Shown piece after piece: positions 47,967 through 61,400 of a DNA stretch of 64,000 nucleotides. Positions within the stretch are counted from its first letter, which is position 1, and each line of letters opens with the position of its first letter. Origin of the DNA: Xestospongia bergquistia (Eukaryota; Porifera; Demospongiae; Haplosclerida; Petrosiidae); contig OZ014411.1 of assembly GCA_963965975.1 (NCBI GenBank), positions 12,664,501 through 12,728,500 on the forward strand, given 5' to 3'. The notes under the pieces are model-generated. The model was not told the DNA's origin, made no database searches, and saw only the letters and a list, made by a program, of their open reading frames with translations. The position numbers were made by a program, and so were the translations under genes.

Positions 47967-49267
47967 CTATATAAATGTTAGCGAATATGTTACTTAACGT
48001 CTATCATATAAATTCTAAGAGTATGGCTTGTTGAAATACTTATTGACCATGACCTATATAACAATGATTTTTAGTTCAAATAAGACATACACATTCACCT
48101 GAATAAAATCAAGGATCATTAACGCTAGTACTGATTTGAAGTTATGGTCAATTATTAATTTTGTCATAATCTATTATATTAGAGGATCAAACTCCAGATC
48201 TTTAATTCTGATAAACTAGCAACATGTTATACATTCCAAATGTGTTTTGTATATAATTGTATTGCTGAATGATTTGATGTGATCGTATTGAATTAATAAT
48301 TCATATTAAATATCATTCTTATTAATTTAAATGCAAATCTTTAAAAATTCAACACTCTAATTTAAAAATTAGTAATTATTTGAAATGATGGTTGTGAATA
48401 TGCTTATCTATGTACCTCACAGCAATCCATAATCACTCAAAGTTTTTTCTACTTGCTTTTCTACATTCTGTTATTATATCTTTAAGACAGTTGTTGGAGG
48501 AATTTCTTAGAGCTATAATTTTGTTTGCATATGTAGCTAAACCCTATACTATTCTAGCAATCTATAAGTTGGTTGTTTATTGGGGTCTATATCAGTCTGG
48601 TATAGTCTGGTCAGTAATTTGTGCCATCATTTGTTGTTATGTACATCAAAAGCTAAAGCAAGTATTTTAAATGTTGCATACAATGATAGAATATAATAAT
48701 TTAAACTAATCAAATAAATCCACTACAATAAATTTAGCTTATTTAAAAACCTGTCTTTTCTTTTAAGTCTACTTATAGCATTGAAACTTCCAGTTATGGT
48801 GACATCGTGTCTGCTTTAAACATAGGATAATATTACTTCATTGATTCATAGATATTGTTAACCTCTGAAAATCACCACTTCTTCTAAATAGTCTCATTAT
48901 CTAATTTGATAATTATTTAGAAACTCCAAGTAAGATAGGAAAGTTTTCACAGTTCCAATGCCCACATATGTAAACAATAAAGCTTGTTGTATCCATGAGC
49001 ACTTACAAATCTGATAACGTAACATCATACCATAATGTCCAAGTGAAGCATGTGCTCAACTGTGTCAGGTAATTATTTTAATATGTAACAGCATGTATGT
49101 GATCCTCAAACTCATCATGTTACTGTGCATGTATTAACAAAGTCTTACAAATAGTTTGGCTATTAATCTTAACAATGTACAATAATATAACCATAATTAT
49201 AATATAATTATATATTATTATATAAACATTATATTATATTATACAAACAGCTTTCTCTTTATCAGTG
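47967..49267. other. Intron-derived non-coding sequence
   Basis: No gene. Parts resemble gene 1 introns (for example the stretches near 48.00-48.06 and 48.56-48.70 kb against 33.48-33.54 and 36.30-36.42 kb), as expected for the upstream remains of the damaged paralog. The plus-strand frame at 48410-48670 is hydrophobic but lies in this intron-like sequence and has no start or splice context. Confidence 0.45.
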
Positions 49268-50005
49268 AAAATTTTCCCTGTATCTTGAGATCATTTTTGT
49301 AACAATCTTGAAAAGCTAGATAAACCTGTTCAAGTAACTTATCAACATACAATAGCTGAAGAGTACGTTGAAAGACGATATAACAATGATCGTGATTATA
49401 TTCATCACTGTCTGTCTATTCACACATATAACATCTATCCATCTATCTGTCCATACATTGGTCTTACCACAAAGACAAGTCCAAAATCATCATCCATTTT
49501 ATAATGGAGTATTGATGACCCATAATAGAACACTCCCACTTTTTCTCTCTCATGCAATGAAGATATAATAAATATTAGATCATAATATATCTACTACACT
49601 CTGTCCAGAGCCACCCAGACATGTAAATAAGTTTGCTATTTTACGAGCTATCCACAATATAGGTCTTGTACCAATCAATTCAGCTTGCAAATGCGCATTA
49701 TATTTATAAAATTTAGCTCTTTAGTGATAAGTAGCAAACCATAAAACTCCATACATTTTCAATAGCATACCTTCGATATGCTTGATGCCTCAAATTTTGA
49801 GCCTCAAGGATTAATAAATAAAATTTTTGCCTTGAGCGTGTGTCACGTGGCAATTCAAAATTACAGATCTAATTATAATTATGAGCAGTTTTCTACTCAA
49901 TAATTATTTAACTCAGATTATAAAATAAATTAATTATACCAGCAAATAGAACAATTATTATTATTATTATTATAACCAGGTATTGGGTTTTGCGATTTAA
50001 GGTAG
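49268..50005 (-). pseudogene. SRX-domain copy E, partial
   Basis: Contains the intron-1 repeat, exon 2 (about 49473-49556, VGVFYYGSSILHYKMDDDFG) whose acceptor AG is mutated (TTGCATGAG), and the first part of exon 3 (LLYVDKLLEQVYLAFQDCYK), which is cut off near 49270. No exon 1. It lies tandem to, and downstream of, copy D, repeating the A/B arrangement of the 11-17 kb region. Confidence 0.75.
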
Positions 50006-51137
50006 CTATAAAGCCGCCATTAAGGTTTTGAAAAAACCTTTTAACAACGAAAGAGTGCCAACATCATCATCACGCTTGTGATCAGAGAGAGAAGGAGGAG
50101 CATCTGAATCATCTAACTCCTTTTGTTTATTCTCTAAACGATTTAATATTTCCTGATGAACATATAAAGGTCATATGATGGTCATGTGGGTGTATTTACT
50201 TTGAATGTTTCATCAAAATTAGTGTACACCAATGAAACAAGTGATCCCTTCTTGAGATCATCTTTGTAACGATCTTGAAAAGCTTGATAAGCTTGTTCAA
50301 GTAACTTGTCAACATACAACAGCTGAAAAGTACGTTGATAGACAGCCTAGCGATATAATAACAATGATTGTGATTATATTTATCACTGTCTGTCCATTCA
50401 CACATAATATCTATCTGTCCATACATTGGTCTTACCACAAAGACAAGTCCAAAATAATCATCCACTCTATAATGGAATATTAATGATCCATAATAGAACA
50501 CACCCACTTTTCTTCTCTTCTGTAATGAAGATATAATAAATAATGGATTGTAATATATCTACTATATTCTGTCCAAGTTGAGAAGAGCCACCCAGACATG
50601 TAAATAAGTTTGCCATTTTACAAGCTATCTACATGGGACTTGTACAAGTCGATTCATATAAAATTTTAGTGTTACGAGAAAGTAGCAAACTATAAAACTC
50701 CATACATTTTTAATGGCATATGTATGACAGTTCAAATTTTGCACCTTCAAGGATTGTACGAATAAATGTTTTGCCTTGAGAGGTTAGCCATGTGTCATGT
50801 GGCAATTCAAATACAATTCTAATTATATGAACAAATATAAAAATTATTATTATTAAAATAATAACTAGGTATTGTGTTTTGTGATTTAAGACAGATATAA
50901 AGCCACCAAGGCTATGAAAAAATATTTTAACAAAGAAGGAAGACTGAGAATGACTAGAACCATACAATACCTCTTTTAATAAGTGGCTCTTATCAACTGG
51001 GACAGACTTATAGTTCTTACCTGAAGTAGTACACTCTGGATTAAAGCGTTGACAGCTGTTGTCTGATAGAGTATAGTGACTTCAAGATACCAAAGGACTA
51101 TACCACTTTTAGTAAAAACACTACAGAATCCCAACAT
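50006..51137 (-). CDS. SRP receptor alpha SRX-domain copy D (truncated gene)
   Basis: Four exons with intact GT-AG borders and open frame: 51021-51137 (MLGFCSVFTKSGIVLWYLE, ending VNALIQSVLLQ), 50436-50519 (VGVFYYGSLIFHYRVDDYF), 50200-50346 (LLYVDKLLEQAYQAFQDRYK) and 50006-50152 (EILNRLENKQKELDDSDAPP, then a stop after FFKTLMAAL). The product is 164 aa. It covers the SRX domain of signal recognition particle receptor alpha, which docks to the beta subunit at the endoplasmic reticulum, and lacks the GTPase domain. An SRX-only protein could in principle compete with the full receptor; that is speculation. It may equally be a young pseudogene. Confidence 0.65.
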
Positions 51138-51276
51138 CTTAGCAAAGGTGTAGGAACTAGGAGGCAATTTCTAAGTGCAGAGGTCAATGGGTGTAATACG
51201 TAGGCGTGACTAGTTATTAATGGGTGGGACGGGTTAATTAACTTGATTAATTATATTAAGTGAAAATTTGAATTCT

Positions 51277-51579
51277 CTAGTTTGAACCCTTAACAAAATC
51301 GTTGCCAATGTCTATTAATGACAGAGAATCAGTAAGAGTTTTGTGCACATGGAGCACCATTAAACTATTAAGTCTCGTCTGGCTCATAGTCGCTCTCAAG
51401 TAGATTTTAACCCGACGTAAGGAGCTGAAAGATCTTTCACTAACTGTGTTTGTAGCCGGCATCACCAATATCAGCGAAGCGAACCTACAAACTTCTGGTA
51501 TTAAAGATCTTTGTGAGTCTAAAAACAGTAGACAAATGCTTTGTACATGACTATTCAAATAATTTGTTTTGCTTAACAT
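51277..51579 (-). pseudogene. hAT transposase C-terminal fragment
   Basis: One hundred codons containing LVMPATNTVSERSFSSLRR, TRLNSLMVLHVHK and LIDIGNDFV, the C-terminal dimerisation region of hAT-family transposases (typical of ZMYM1-like animal hAT proteins). Nothing of the catalytic part is found upstream. A CAGAGGTC motif at about 51179 could be one terminus of the element, but no matching right end was found. It sits between SRX copy D and non-coding block II; the parallel locus (copy C) lacks it, so it inserted after that duplication. Confidence 0.8.
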
Positions 51580-51794
51580 TTATTGTATTGCATAATTATA
51601 TTTTGGAAAGAAATGAAAACTATTAAAATGTTATAAAATTCATTAAAAGTGCGTGACGTCATTACTTGATTCAAGAATGTAATCATTCCGTATCAGTTTT
51701 GATTGGATCAGGACACTGCCCCAAGTTGCCGAATCATATGTAACTGATACGATTTGAATCGTCACTGACATCAGACCTGACACAAAATTTAGTT

Positions 51795-53972
51795 CTTGGC
51801 TATGTAATTAACTAACATGAGCTGCAATACGCCATTGTCTTCATTTCAACAAAAATGATGTAACAGCTTGTACATTTAGTGTGCACAAGTCTTGATAGGT
51901 CTATCTATAATCTAGTACCAACAAATACTAATGGTTGACCAATAGTGTAGGTCACGTTAATAGCAGCACCAGCCTAGAAAGGGGGTGGAGTCAGATGGAA
52001 GATGGTATCAAATTTAGTGACTGAGGACAATCTTGTTAATACCATGTGGATTTTAATTGTTGCTGTCAGCATATTCTATAAAAGCTCGATTGAACTTGAC
52101 TAACTGATCAACTGCTTGGTTCCTAGCCTCACCCACAAATAACACAAGATCAGGAGAATTGACTCACATAAGCTATAAACAAATGGACAATTAACTATTA
52201 GATTGAAATAATGATTAATAAAGACAAGGTAACGATTAGTCTCATTCCCAGACCTACTGGTAGTCAGTTCTTCATTAAGTCTGGGAATGAGACTAAGTAG
52301 ATCAGAGATACACTTTCCTGCTAAAAGTTATAATTAAGTGCTACAAAATGACCATATATGTATGTGTGAGAGTTACTAAATGTTATATGTTCAATTGAAA
52401 ATGTGAGTATTATTACTGATAGCTATCATATACATGAATACTCTCAATCTATTGGGGTTAGTTGTCTGGGACTGTTGCTAGACATATATAGATACAACAT
52501 GTTAATATAAAATCTGTTTCAATATATGACACAATCTCTATACCTTACAATAACCTTAAAGCCATTTATCAAAATGCATATTTTTTGATTCTAAATACAA
52601 AGTAGTTTCTATAAAAGTTAATTATAATGAGAGAAATGCAAAAGAGCTTCACCATATTGTGTTGACAATGTGTGGATGGTGTTGATATGGTATGAATCTG
52701 TTTCATAAATTATTTGTGTCAACAACCTACATGTGTACACATAGCTTTTGTGTTTTAATGTACTACATACTATTAACATTCAATGCTGGCTAAAATGTGG
52801 ATTGGGAACAATATAATGTCATGTTAAATCAAGTCTGTTTTCTAGAAGTTTTAGCAAATGTTAGCATTGAGATAAATAAGTTAAAGTTACTTTAGTGAAT
52901 TATGCCATTAAAAATAATTCTACAGAATTATAAATATATAGATACCACTTTCCCCAACCCTACCACTTATGAAGAGAATTCAGAAAATGCTATGACCATG
53001 CCCATACATTTTTTTATTCTACAGGAATCCATCACATTTTGTAGAGAAGACAGTTCTAAATATCAATGGTGTCTGGCAGATTTTCCAACAAACTCTGACA
53101 TTCTTAATTATATTTATAAAGTTTAGCATATTGTCAACTCAATAAATTTGATCCAAAAACTTAGAGAGGGAAGAAAAACAACAAAAAATGACTCAAAAGA
53201 TCTGTAGTAAATATAAATCCAATTCTACTTTAGTGACAAAGGTCACCACCATATGACTACACATGATATCAATTGAAAACTAAGTGGGTATGAAAGCTGA
53301 TAAACTGAGGAAAGTAAATTGAGAATTTCTATATTCATATTTAACATTAAATTTTATAGTCAACAACTATTGTCATAAAAAACTTACTCCAGTTAATGCA
53401 ACAAAAACAAGGGCGATACATTTACATACTCTACCATCAACTAATGTACTGTAGAAAGCACAAATATAAGTAACACACTTGTTATCAAAGGGAGTCATGA
53501 CCATGGCAATGATAATAAAAACACTCAAATTTACAAATCTCATATTCAATGCACTAGGAAGAAAATGTAAATGTCGGGATTATTCTTGTGAGGCTAAAGA
53601 TTGACAAATGCCAGCATTGCCTTGATGAGCTAGTCAAAAAGTACAATGGCCCAATATTATCAAACATGAATAAGTCTAATATCTATGATGGCTCACTTGA
53701 TGCTGTAATTAATCACTTTGTATATTGAGTTTGTCAGTATCTTCTACCAAAATGTGAAATTTACCCTTAAAATGAGTATAAAATAATTAATGTTGTAAAA
53801 AGCTTGTCTGATCACAGAGAAAATATCTGAGCACCAAATATTTTTAATAATTATGTTATTATAATATATAATGTATATTATAATTACTTTATAGTCAGTG
53901 ACAGTCACTTATAAGATAAGCTATAAATTATATACATGAATTCAGTCTACATACTTTAGAAGAAGTGTACAT
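51795..53972. repeat. Duplicated non-coding block II
   Basis: Near-identical to 43.12-45.2 kb, including the hairpin (arms 52236-52253 and 52279-52296). It ends abruptly at about 53972, inside the equivalent of the region before the damaged paralog, and the sequence jumps back to the start of the 3' flank. The breakpoint marks the junction of two duplicated segments. Confidence 0.75.
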
Positions 53973-55468
53973 TTTCACAAATTCCTATAAAATAATTTAT
54001 AATCAGAGAAATACAAAAAGAGGTTTCACCTGTGACCATATTGTATTCACAATGTGTGGATGGTGTTGATGGTATAAATCCATTTCATAAATTATTTGTG
54101 TCAACAACCTACATGTGCACATATGAAACCATAACTTTGTGTTTTAATGTACTACATACTATTAACATTCAATGCTGGCTCAAATGTGGATTGGGAACAA
54201 TATAATGTCATGTAAATCAAGTCTGTTTTCTAGAAGTTTTAACAAATGTTAGCATTGAGACAAGTAAGTTACAGTACATTACTTTAGTAAATAAATTATG
54301 CTATTATAAGTCTTTCTATATAATCATAAATATAGACAATATCTCCCCAATCCTATACCACTTATGGGGAGAATTCAGAAAAGACTATGGCCCTGCTCAT
54401 ACATCTTTTATTGTACAGGAATCCATTGCATGTTGTAGAGAAGACAGTTCTAAATATCAATGGTGTCTGGCACTTTTTCCAACAAACTCTGACATTCTTA
54501 ATTATATCTACAGAGTTCGGCATCTAGTCAACTCAATAAATTTGAACCAAAAAACTTAGAGAGGCAAGAAAAAACAACAAAACACGACCAAATACAAATC
54601 TCTTTCTACTTTAGTGAAAAAAGGTCACCATATGACTGCATGCATGCTGGTGATATCAAATATCAAGGCTAAGTGAGTAGAAAGTTGATAAACTGAGGAA
54701 AGCTATAAAGATTGACAAATGCCAGCATTGCCTTGATATGCCGAAATGCACAATGACCCAATATTACCAAACATGAATAAGTCTAATATCTATGATGATT
54801 GACTTGATGCTGTAACTTATCACTTTGCAATTGTATATTGAGTTTCTCAGTATCTTCTACCAAATTGTGAAATTTACCTTTAAAAAGGAGTGTACAATAA
54901 TAAATGGTGTGAAAAGTCTGTCTGATCACAGAGAAAATATCTGAGTACCAAATAGTTTCAATAATTATAATTATTATTATATTATTATAATAATTATATA
55001 TATAATTGCTTTAGACCAGACTTCCTCTAACTTCAGTCACAGTCATTTATATGATAAGCTATATATTATATACATGAATTCAGTCTACATACTGACTTTA
55101 GAAGTGTATATTTTTACATTTTTTTAACTTTTTCAGAGCTGACTTAACCATAATAATTTTATCTCTAATTTTGTTTAGTTATGATAACATAATAGTAGGA
55201 AAATTATTTGCTGCATTAAGAATATTAGTAAAACTTATCTTACAGCATATGCAAATATAATTCATGCACTCTACACCTCAAAGTAAGATACAGTCAGTAA
55301 TCTTCCACACTCATTCACTGAGTATGTATTGAGTGAAAAGGTGATGGCTTATCAATTTTATGAAAATTAATTTTCTATGATTAAAAAATCCAAACTGAAC
55401 AACAAAACAATACCATGCATGGCAATGGAAGAAAAATAAAATTATATATAACGTGTATGAATTGAGTG
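53973..55468. repeat. 3' flank of gene 2, copy of the gene 1 3' flank
   Basis: Matches 25.9-27.37 kb almost base for base, continuing without a break into the last exon of gene 2. No gene seen. Confidence 0.7.
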
Positions 55469-58400
55469 TCAGGATAATGATTGTGTTGTTATTCTTAAAC
55501 GAATTAAAATACTAGACAGTTTTCGCTTAGTAGCTTGATCAGGTCCAACTTTCTTTTGCCAGGCCAACAGAATGATAAATATACGTTGCCAACGAGAGTA
55601 GTGGGATAATGCCAAACGAATTTCCTCTTCTTTATCTACTCCAAGAGCTGCTGTCAGTTGCTTTACTTCCTCATGACTTTGAAGTTCATTATCTAATTCC
55701 ATAGCTAAATCAAAGAGCTTGTCTGGAGTAATTATCTCTATACAAATGTAAAAAATAAAAAAAGTGAATCGATGTCAAGCAAGAGGCCTCAAGTTAAGCA
55801 CTAAATTATACATATTATAGGCAAAACATTGCTAATGTTGAATCAATTAATTGTTGTTGTTCTAATTATAATTTATCAGTGAATATCAATATCAAAATAT
55901 ATACAGTGCCTTACCGCTTTGTCTAAGAGTCTTTTCATACATCTAAAAAAAGGACAATAAATTTATATTATGTATATATAAACTTGATACTTAGTCATAA
56001 ACCAAAGCTGAAATTATAACTTACTTCTAAAATGTTCTCATTCCAACTCTTCCGGAGAAGACTTTTTGTAGCCTCACATGAATGACAAAGTTGCTTTGAA
56101 GGAAGTATTTCATACTTTATTTTAAGATGTTCACCTTCTTGGAGTTTTATAGGTTGAAGACAAACAAGAGCAAAACGATATGATAGATCTTTAATCATTT
56201 TGCAAATTGTATCTAAAGCTCTTTTACAACACTGTAAAATCTTTTCACAGACTGAATCTAGTTCAGATCTATTATGGTACTCAATTATCAACTCCAAATG
56301 TGTGCTGTGGAAAATAACCTGAAGCTCATACTCTCGTCCTTTAGATGTGATTACAAACTTTACAACATTAACTTCACTAGTAGAAACAAACAATACATTC
56401 GGTAAAGTAAGTATCCTTTGAGTAAACAGTCCCTGAACATCTGGAGGTGTAAACTTATAGTCATATAAAATGAATAATGAGTTGAATGATGTTTTTTGAG
56501 CTCTAAGATTACCTCTTCTAGCAGAGGGAACAAATAACAAAGGAGGCCGTGAGTCACTTATTGAAACAGGAAAATGATCTACCAACGTGTCAGTGGAATA
56601 AGCTCGAGGACGCCTTTCCTTCTTAACTTGCTGCAATTTCTTACTGTATACCTCAGCAGCTAAACCTAAAGAGCAAAGTGTGGGGACTATCACTTCACTT
56701 GCCTCTTTTGATAAAAGTTCTATGACTTGCTGCTCAGTAAACAAGCCATCAAAGGTGGCCTCTTCACTTCCTTTTGGTGGGTAAAAAAGATGGCACAAAA
56801 GATTTACAAACTTGACTGGCTGAAGAATAATTGTATTTTTGAGGGAAGGAATGTCTGGAATATAGAAAATACTTACAAATTCTGTGAAAGTTTTAAGAAA
56901 TTCTAGATAATCACTACCTTCAATATCTAGTTCTAAAGCATATTCCTCAAGCTCATGTTTGCTTATGAACATTCTATCAGTAAAATAAAATAAACTACGT
57001 AAGAATATCCAAGATAACTTTATATTTTCACGCAATGTTCTTTTCTTGATCATATTTTCAAATAAAAGCTTCAGTTCATGTGAGTCACTATCATCAGTAA
57101 AATTTAACACTAGTATATCGTCTAAAATGGGTTTTGGCAATCCAAGACGCTGAGCTTCAGATGATAATTCACGACAAAGAGTTTCTTTAGCAGTCTCCTT
57201 TTCTTTTGGAGGCAAGGACTTATTACTAGAGATAATAAATGCAACAGCTGGAGACTGCAATGGACTTTTCGGGACTGCTAAATGCGTTGCTGCTGCAAAT
57301 TGAAGCATATAAGAAATTTTTGAACCTCTTTCCATTATTGGCTTTTCAGTGTCATATCCAGGAAAGCTAAGGTTAGGCATTTCTTTTAAGTTATGTATGT
57401 CATCAATGCTGACTACAAAAAAGCCAAGTTGGCGATGTGCATAACGTGAAACAAGTGATAAAAAGTTGTACACACCTTTGCTAAATCCTACATCAAAAAT
57501 ATTGCCAAAAACCACACCTGATGATACAACACGCTTCAGTTCTGGGCTAATGTCTGTTCGTCTTAATGTACGATCAATATCACAATAAATACGATGAAGA
57601 TGCCTATTCAAGGTGTCGTCTTCAAATATTTTTGGGACATCTCCTGATATGGCAATTTGATCAAGTTCTATTTGCTGCCCCTGCAGGAGACTATCATGTA
57701 AAATAGCTGAACTACAAGTAAATGTGTGCATTGAACGTTGCGTAAAAGGCATCCACCATAACGAGTCATCTGCATTCCCTCCAAGGACAGATATACCATA
57801 ATGAGATAGACGACGTTTTTCATATGTGTTCATTAACATTGGGCTTGCTATGTCATCAGTAGAAACAGACAAAGAATGTTTTAGAAAGTTATGCACTAAT
57901 GTTGACTTTCCACAATTTGGTAGTCCACCCACTGCAGCAAGAAACAGACTACACGAGACAGTCTTTTTGACAATGATGTCTTTGAAGTCACTAACTGACA
58001 GCGTGAGAGTACCTAAGGAAATTAGACCATATCAGTTAAATAATGTAAGTCTTTGATACTAATTTAACATTGTACACCAAATATATGTACAATGCTTACT
58101 TGGTTTCTCTTTGATTTCCAACAGTTTATTCATAATACTATCAAGTACAGGATCTTCAGGAAAAGCAAATGCAGCCATATCAAGAAGTGAAGGAAATAAT
58201 GCGATGGGAGACAATGGACGGGACATTGGTAAGGAACAGGGTATTTCATTTTGCTTAGGCTCTTCTCTGTGATGATCCAATGTTTGTTTTGTTAGCTATT
58301 GAAAATAATATGTGATTTCCAAAGAATTATTAATGGTACTGTCCTATTTAGTACTCACCTTCTCATTCTGCTTTTCAATTTGTAAGTTTAGCTTATCGAC

Positions 58401-61400
58401 CATCTCCTGCATTTTCTTAATTTTCCTTTTAAGTGGAAAACTATCCACCTGTGTAAATATAGAATAGAGAACAAAATTAAGATCATAATTAAAACAATCA
58501 TCCTATTATAATTGTTTAAAGGTACTGACAATTTGGAAATAGAGAGCTAGCAGAGAGAATACAAAATGCTGGAAGGCAGACACAAAGCAACTTGCTAGTC
58601 TAGAAGAACAACAAACTTGATTAGCCATACCTACTAACACAGTGCTCACTATTAGAGGTGAACATTTGTTACCATACAGATTGGTGGTTAAAATATGTAG
58701 TTTAATTTTACTTGTCACTTTTATAAAAATGAAATCCAAGTTGACATACACATATGTAGACAGATAATTACCTAATGGCAATAGACATGTTTATAGTTGG
58801 AATAAGTTTATGTCTGCTAACTGTACTAATTCCTATCAAGTAAGTTTGTTGTTATTCAGATTGAATGAACTGTTTCATATTACCTCAAAATGCATTAATG
58901 TTCACATCACAACTGACTACCTATAGTCTGTAGTATATTTGCTTTAAAACCACATACAGAAGTGGATTAAAGCAAAAACAAATTTAAACCTCATTCATTG
59001 AATGCACATTGTGTTTAAACAAAGTTGATATGTATTGTAACTGAATAAACTACACTTTATTTACATACTTATTTACAGAACTCCCTGACATACTGTGCAT
59101 GCCAGGCAGTAAACAATATGACATCCAAATATATATAGGTTTGAATTCTGTCTGTGCTCCAGAACATGCATGTACAGGTATACAGAAGTTTAAAAAGTGC
59201 GGGGTATTGATCATGCAGCATGAAGCTTAAGTGTGGCTGAAAATTGTTCAGCCATTTAATTATTCACAGAGTCATTGCCAATCAGTTTCTCACCATAAAT
59301 TTGCTTACTTGTATTATTACAAACAAGAAATAAATACATACTCAGTGTAAGGGCTGAAATTCGTTGTAACAAACGCTCTGAAACAAGCCTACAAGCTGTA
59401 ATTCCTGTAAAAACTATATTCAAATACACATGTATGTAATTCCTTTACTAAACATGCACATGTCTCCCTTTTCTGCTACATATACATTAGATACTTGCAT
59501 GCTTGAAATTTTAAATTCACTTAATTTGAAGCAGGAACATGATGTACCTGTGTTGTTTTGCCTTGGGCTGGTAATTCCACAGGAAATAAGTCATTTTTCT
59601 GTTCATAAAAAAGTTCAAAATCATTAAAACACAATTAAGTCATATGTACCTTAATTAATTAAGCCTATTATTATTTGTGTGTAACAACTTTAACAATTTT
59701 AGCATTTACTGTAATAATCACAAAAGTCTATATATGCTAAAATATTAAATTTCTTTAGGTTGAATTTGGCATTGCTTGGAAATTCACTGAAACATTTATT
59801 AATTCTTGATAAATCTGAACATTTAAAATTTGCTATTTGTAGTATTATTACGCAATTGTGTAGCAGGCTCAATTGAGGTAACATTTTAATATGCATAAAT
59901 TTACATGTATACATATTTAAAGCATGCCCTTTTAGATCTCATGATAACAAATCACTAATTATAATTGTACAAAGAAAGAAGTCTGGGAACACAATTTGAT
60001 GCTTAAAACATTTATGATGCTCAAACTATTAATGTGTTGCAATAATTTAATAAAAAAGTACCATAAGCTAAGAATTATTATAAATATAGATGCAGAATAT
60101 TGAATGTCATAACTCTATTAACTGAGTTGGAACTAATGCAAGCTTTGTAAACCAAAAAATGTAACTTTAAGAAACATACATGTACTTTTGGAGTTGATTC
60201 TTCAACTGGGGAACCAGAAGGACTAAGATCAGCAGGTGGTTCCTGTTTCAACTCAGGTTCCTAAATTGAAATAGTAATTACACATGTATAAAACCACCAA
60301 GGGTATTGGTATCGAGAGTGATGACTTTGTTGGATTTAGATTCATTAGTTTTAGTTTTAATACAAATGTGTATTTTAGAAAAATGCCCATCATAGTTGGA
60401 TATCATGATTTTATTTCTATTTGTTCAGTTGTCATTTCTTAATTGTGAATTACATAAAGGAAGTAGTTGAACACCTTTCAGTGTTGACTTTAAATTAAAT
60501 TAAGGCATCTTTGTGTTTGGTAACAAAGACAAACTGTAGCAGATATATATCAAAACTGACAATAATAATATTTTAGTTTAAGTTTTTGTTAGTTTTACAA
60601 TTTCAAAAATAGTTTTACTTACTAAAAGTCAAAAGGGCAGACTATAATAGCAAACTAATATGATTCAATGTAATTCACCCATTACTGTGGTATGGTTTCT
60701 TCATTTTAGTTCTTTCATTACGAAATAACTCCTTCTCAAGACAAATAGTTTTATTATACTCTTGTAGTAACAAATCAAACTAATAATTTCAGTGATATAA
60801 GAAGCAACTGTGTTTCGCAACTGGAAAAATTGCTGTCGATTAACTTCAGTTTCAAAACTTACTTTTCTATGGCTGTTTGGCTAACATCAAAATTTCTATT
60901 AGCGATTACCAAAACTATTTTGATTTGGTAAGCTAATAAAATATATATTTCCCACTGTACAATATAACTGCTGGGTTTGCATGTTGGTAAAACCACTGGA
61001 AGTTAATAGACTTCATTTAATTCTACTAACACAATTCAAACAACCATTGTGTGTTTACTTCCTTGCTTTAAATTACTAGGAAGGCAGCAAAGTGTCAGAC
61101 ACACCCATTCATAAATGAATTAATATTTTGTTATTAATAATCTGTATACACTAACTGTTGATAATGTAAGTTGACTGCCTGTTTTTGATGACACCTGTGA
61201 AATCATGCTCCTGCTATCAATTAGGTCATCAACACTTCTTGCCTGTACAGACAAAAAGGATAATTAACTGGATATTGTTGATATTATTTTATACTAATAA
61301 AATTAAATTAACTCGTGTAAAAAGCAAGTAGAGTCTGTAGATGTTAACTTTGATCTGATAAAACAGGCTTATTTATACACTTTTTTACAATGCAATGAGA

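Noticed and set aside
48410..48670. 86-codon hydrophobic frame, possible membrane protein
   Set aside because: It lies in intron-derived sequence of the damaged paralog, with no splice sites and no counterpart frame in the equivalent gene 1 intron.
42873..51137. SRX copies as processed retrogenes
   Set aside because: Introns, splice sites and intron repeats are retained in every copy, and there is no poly-A tail, so they are DNA-level duplicates.
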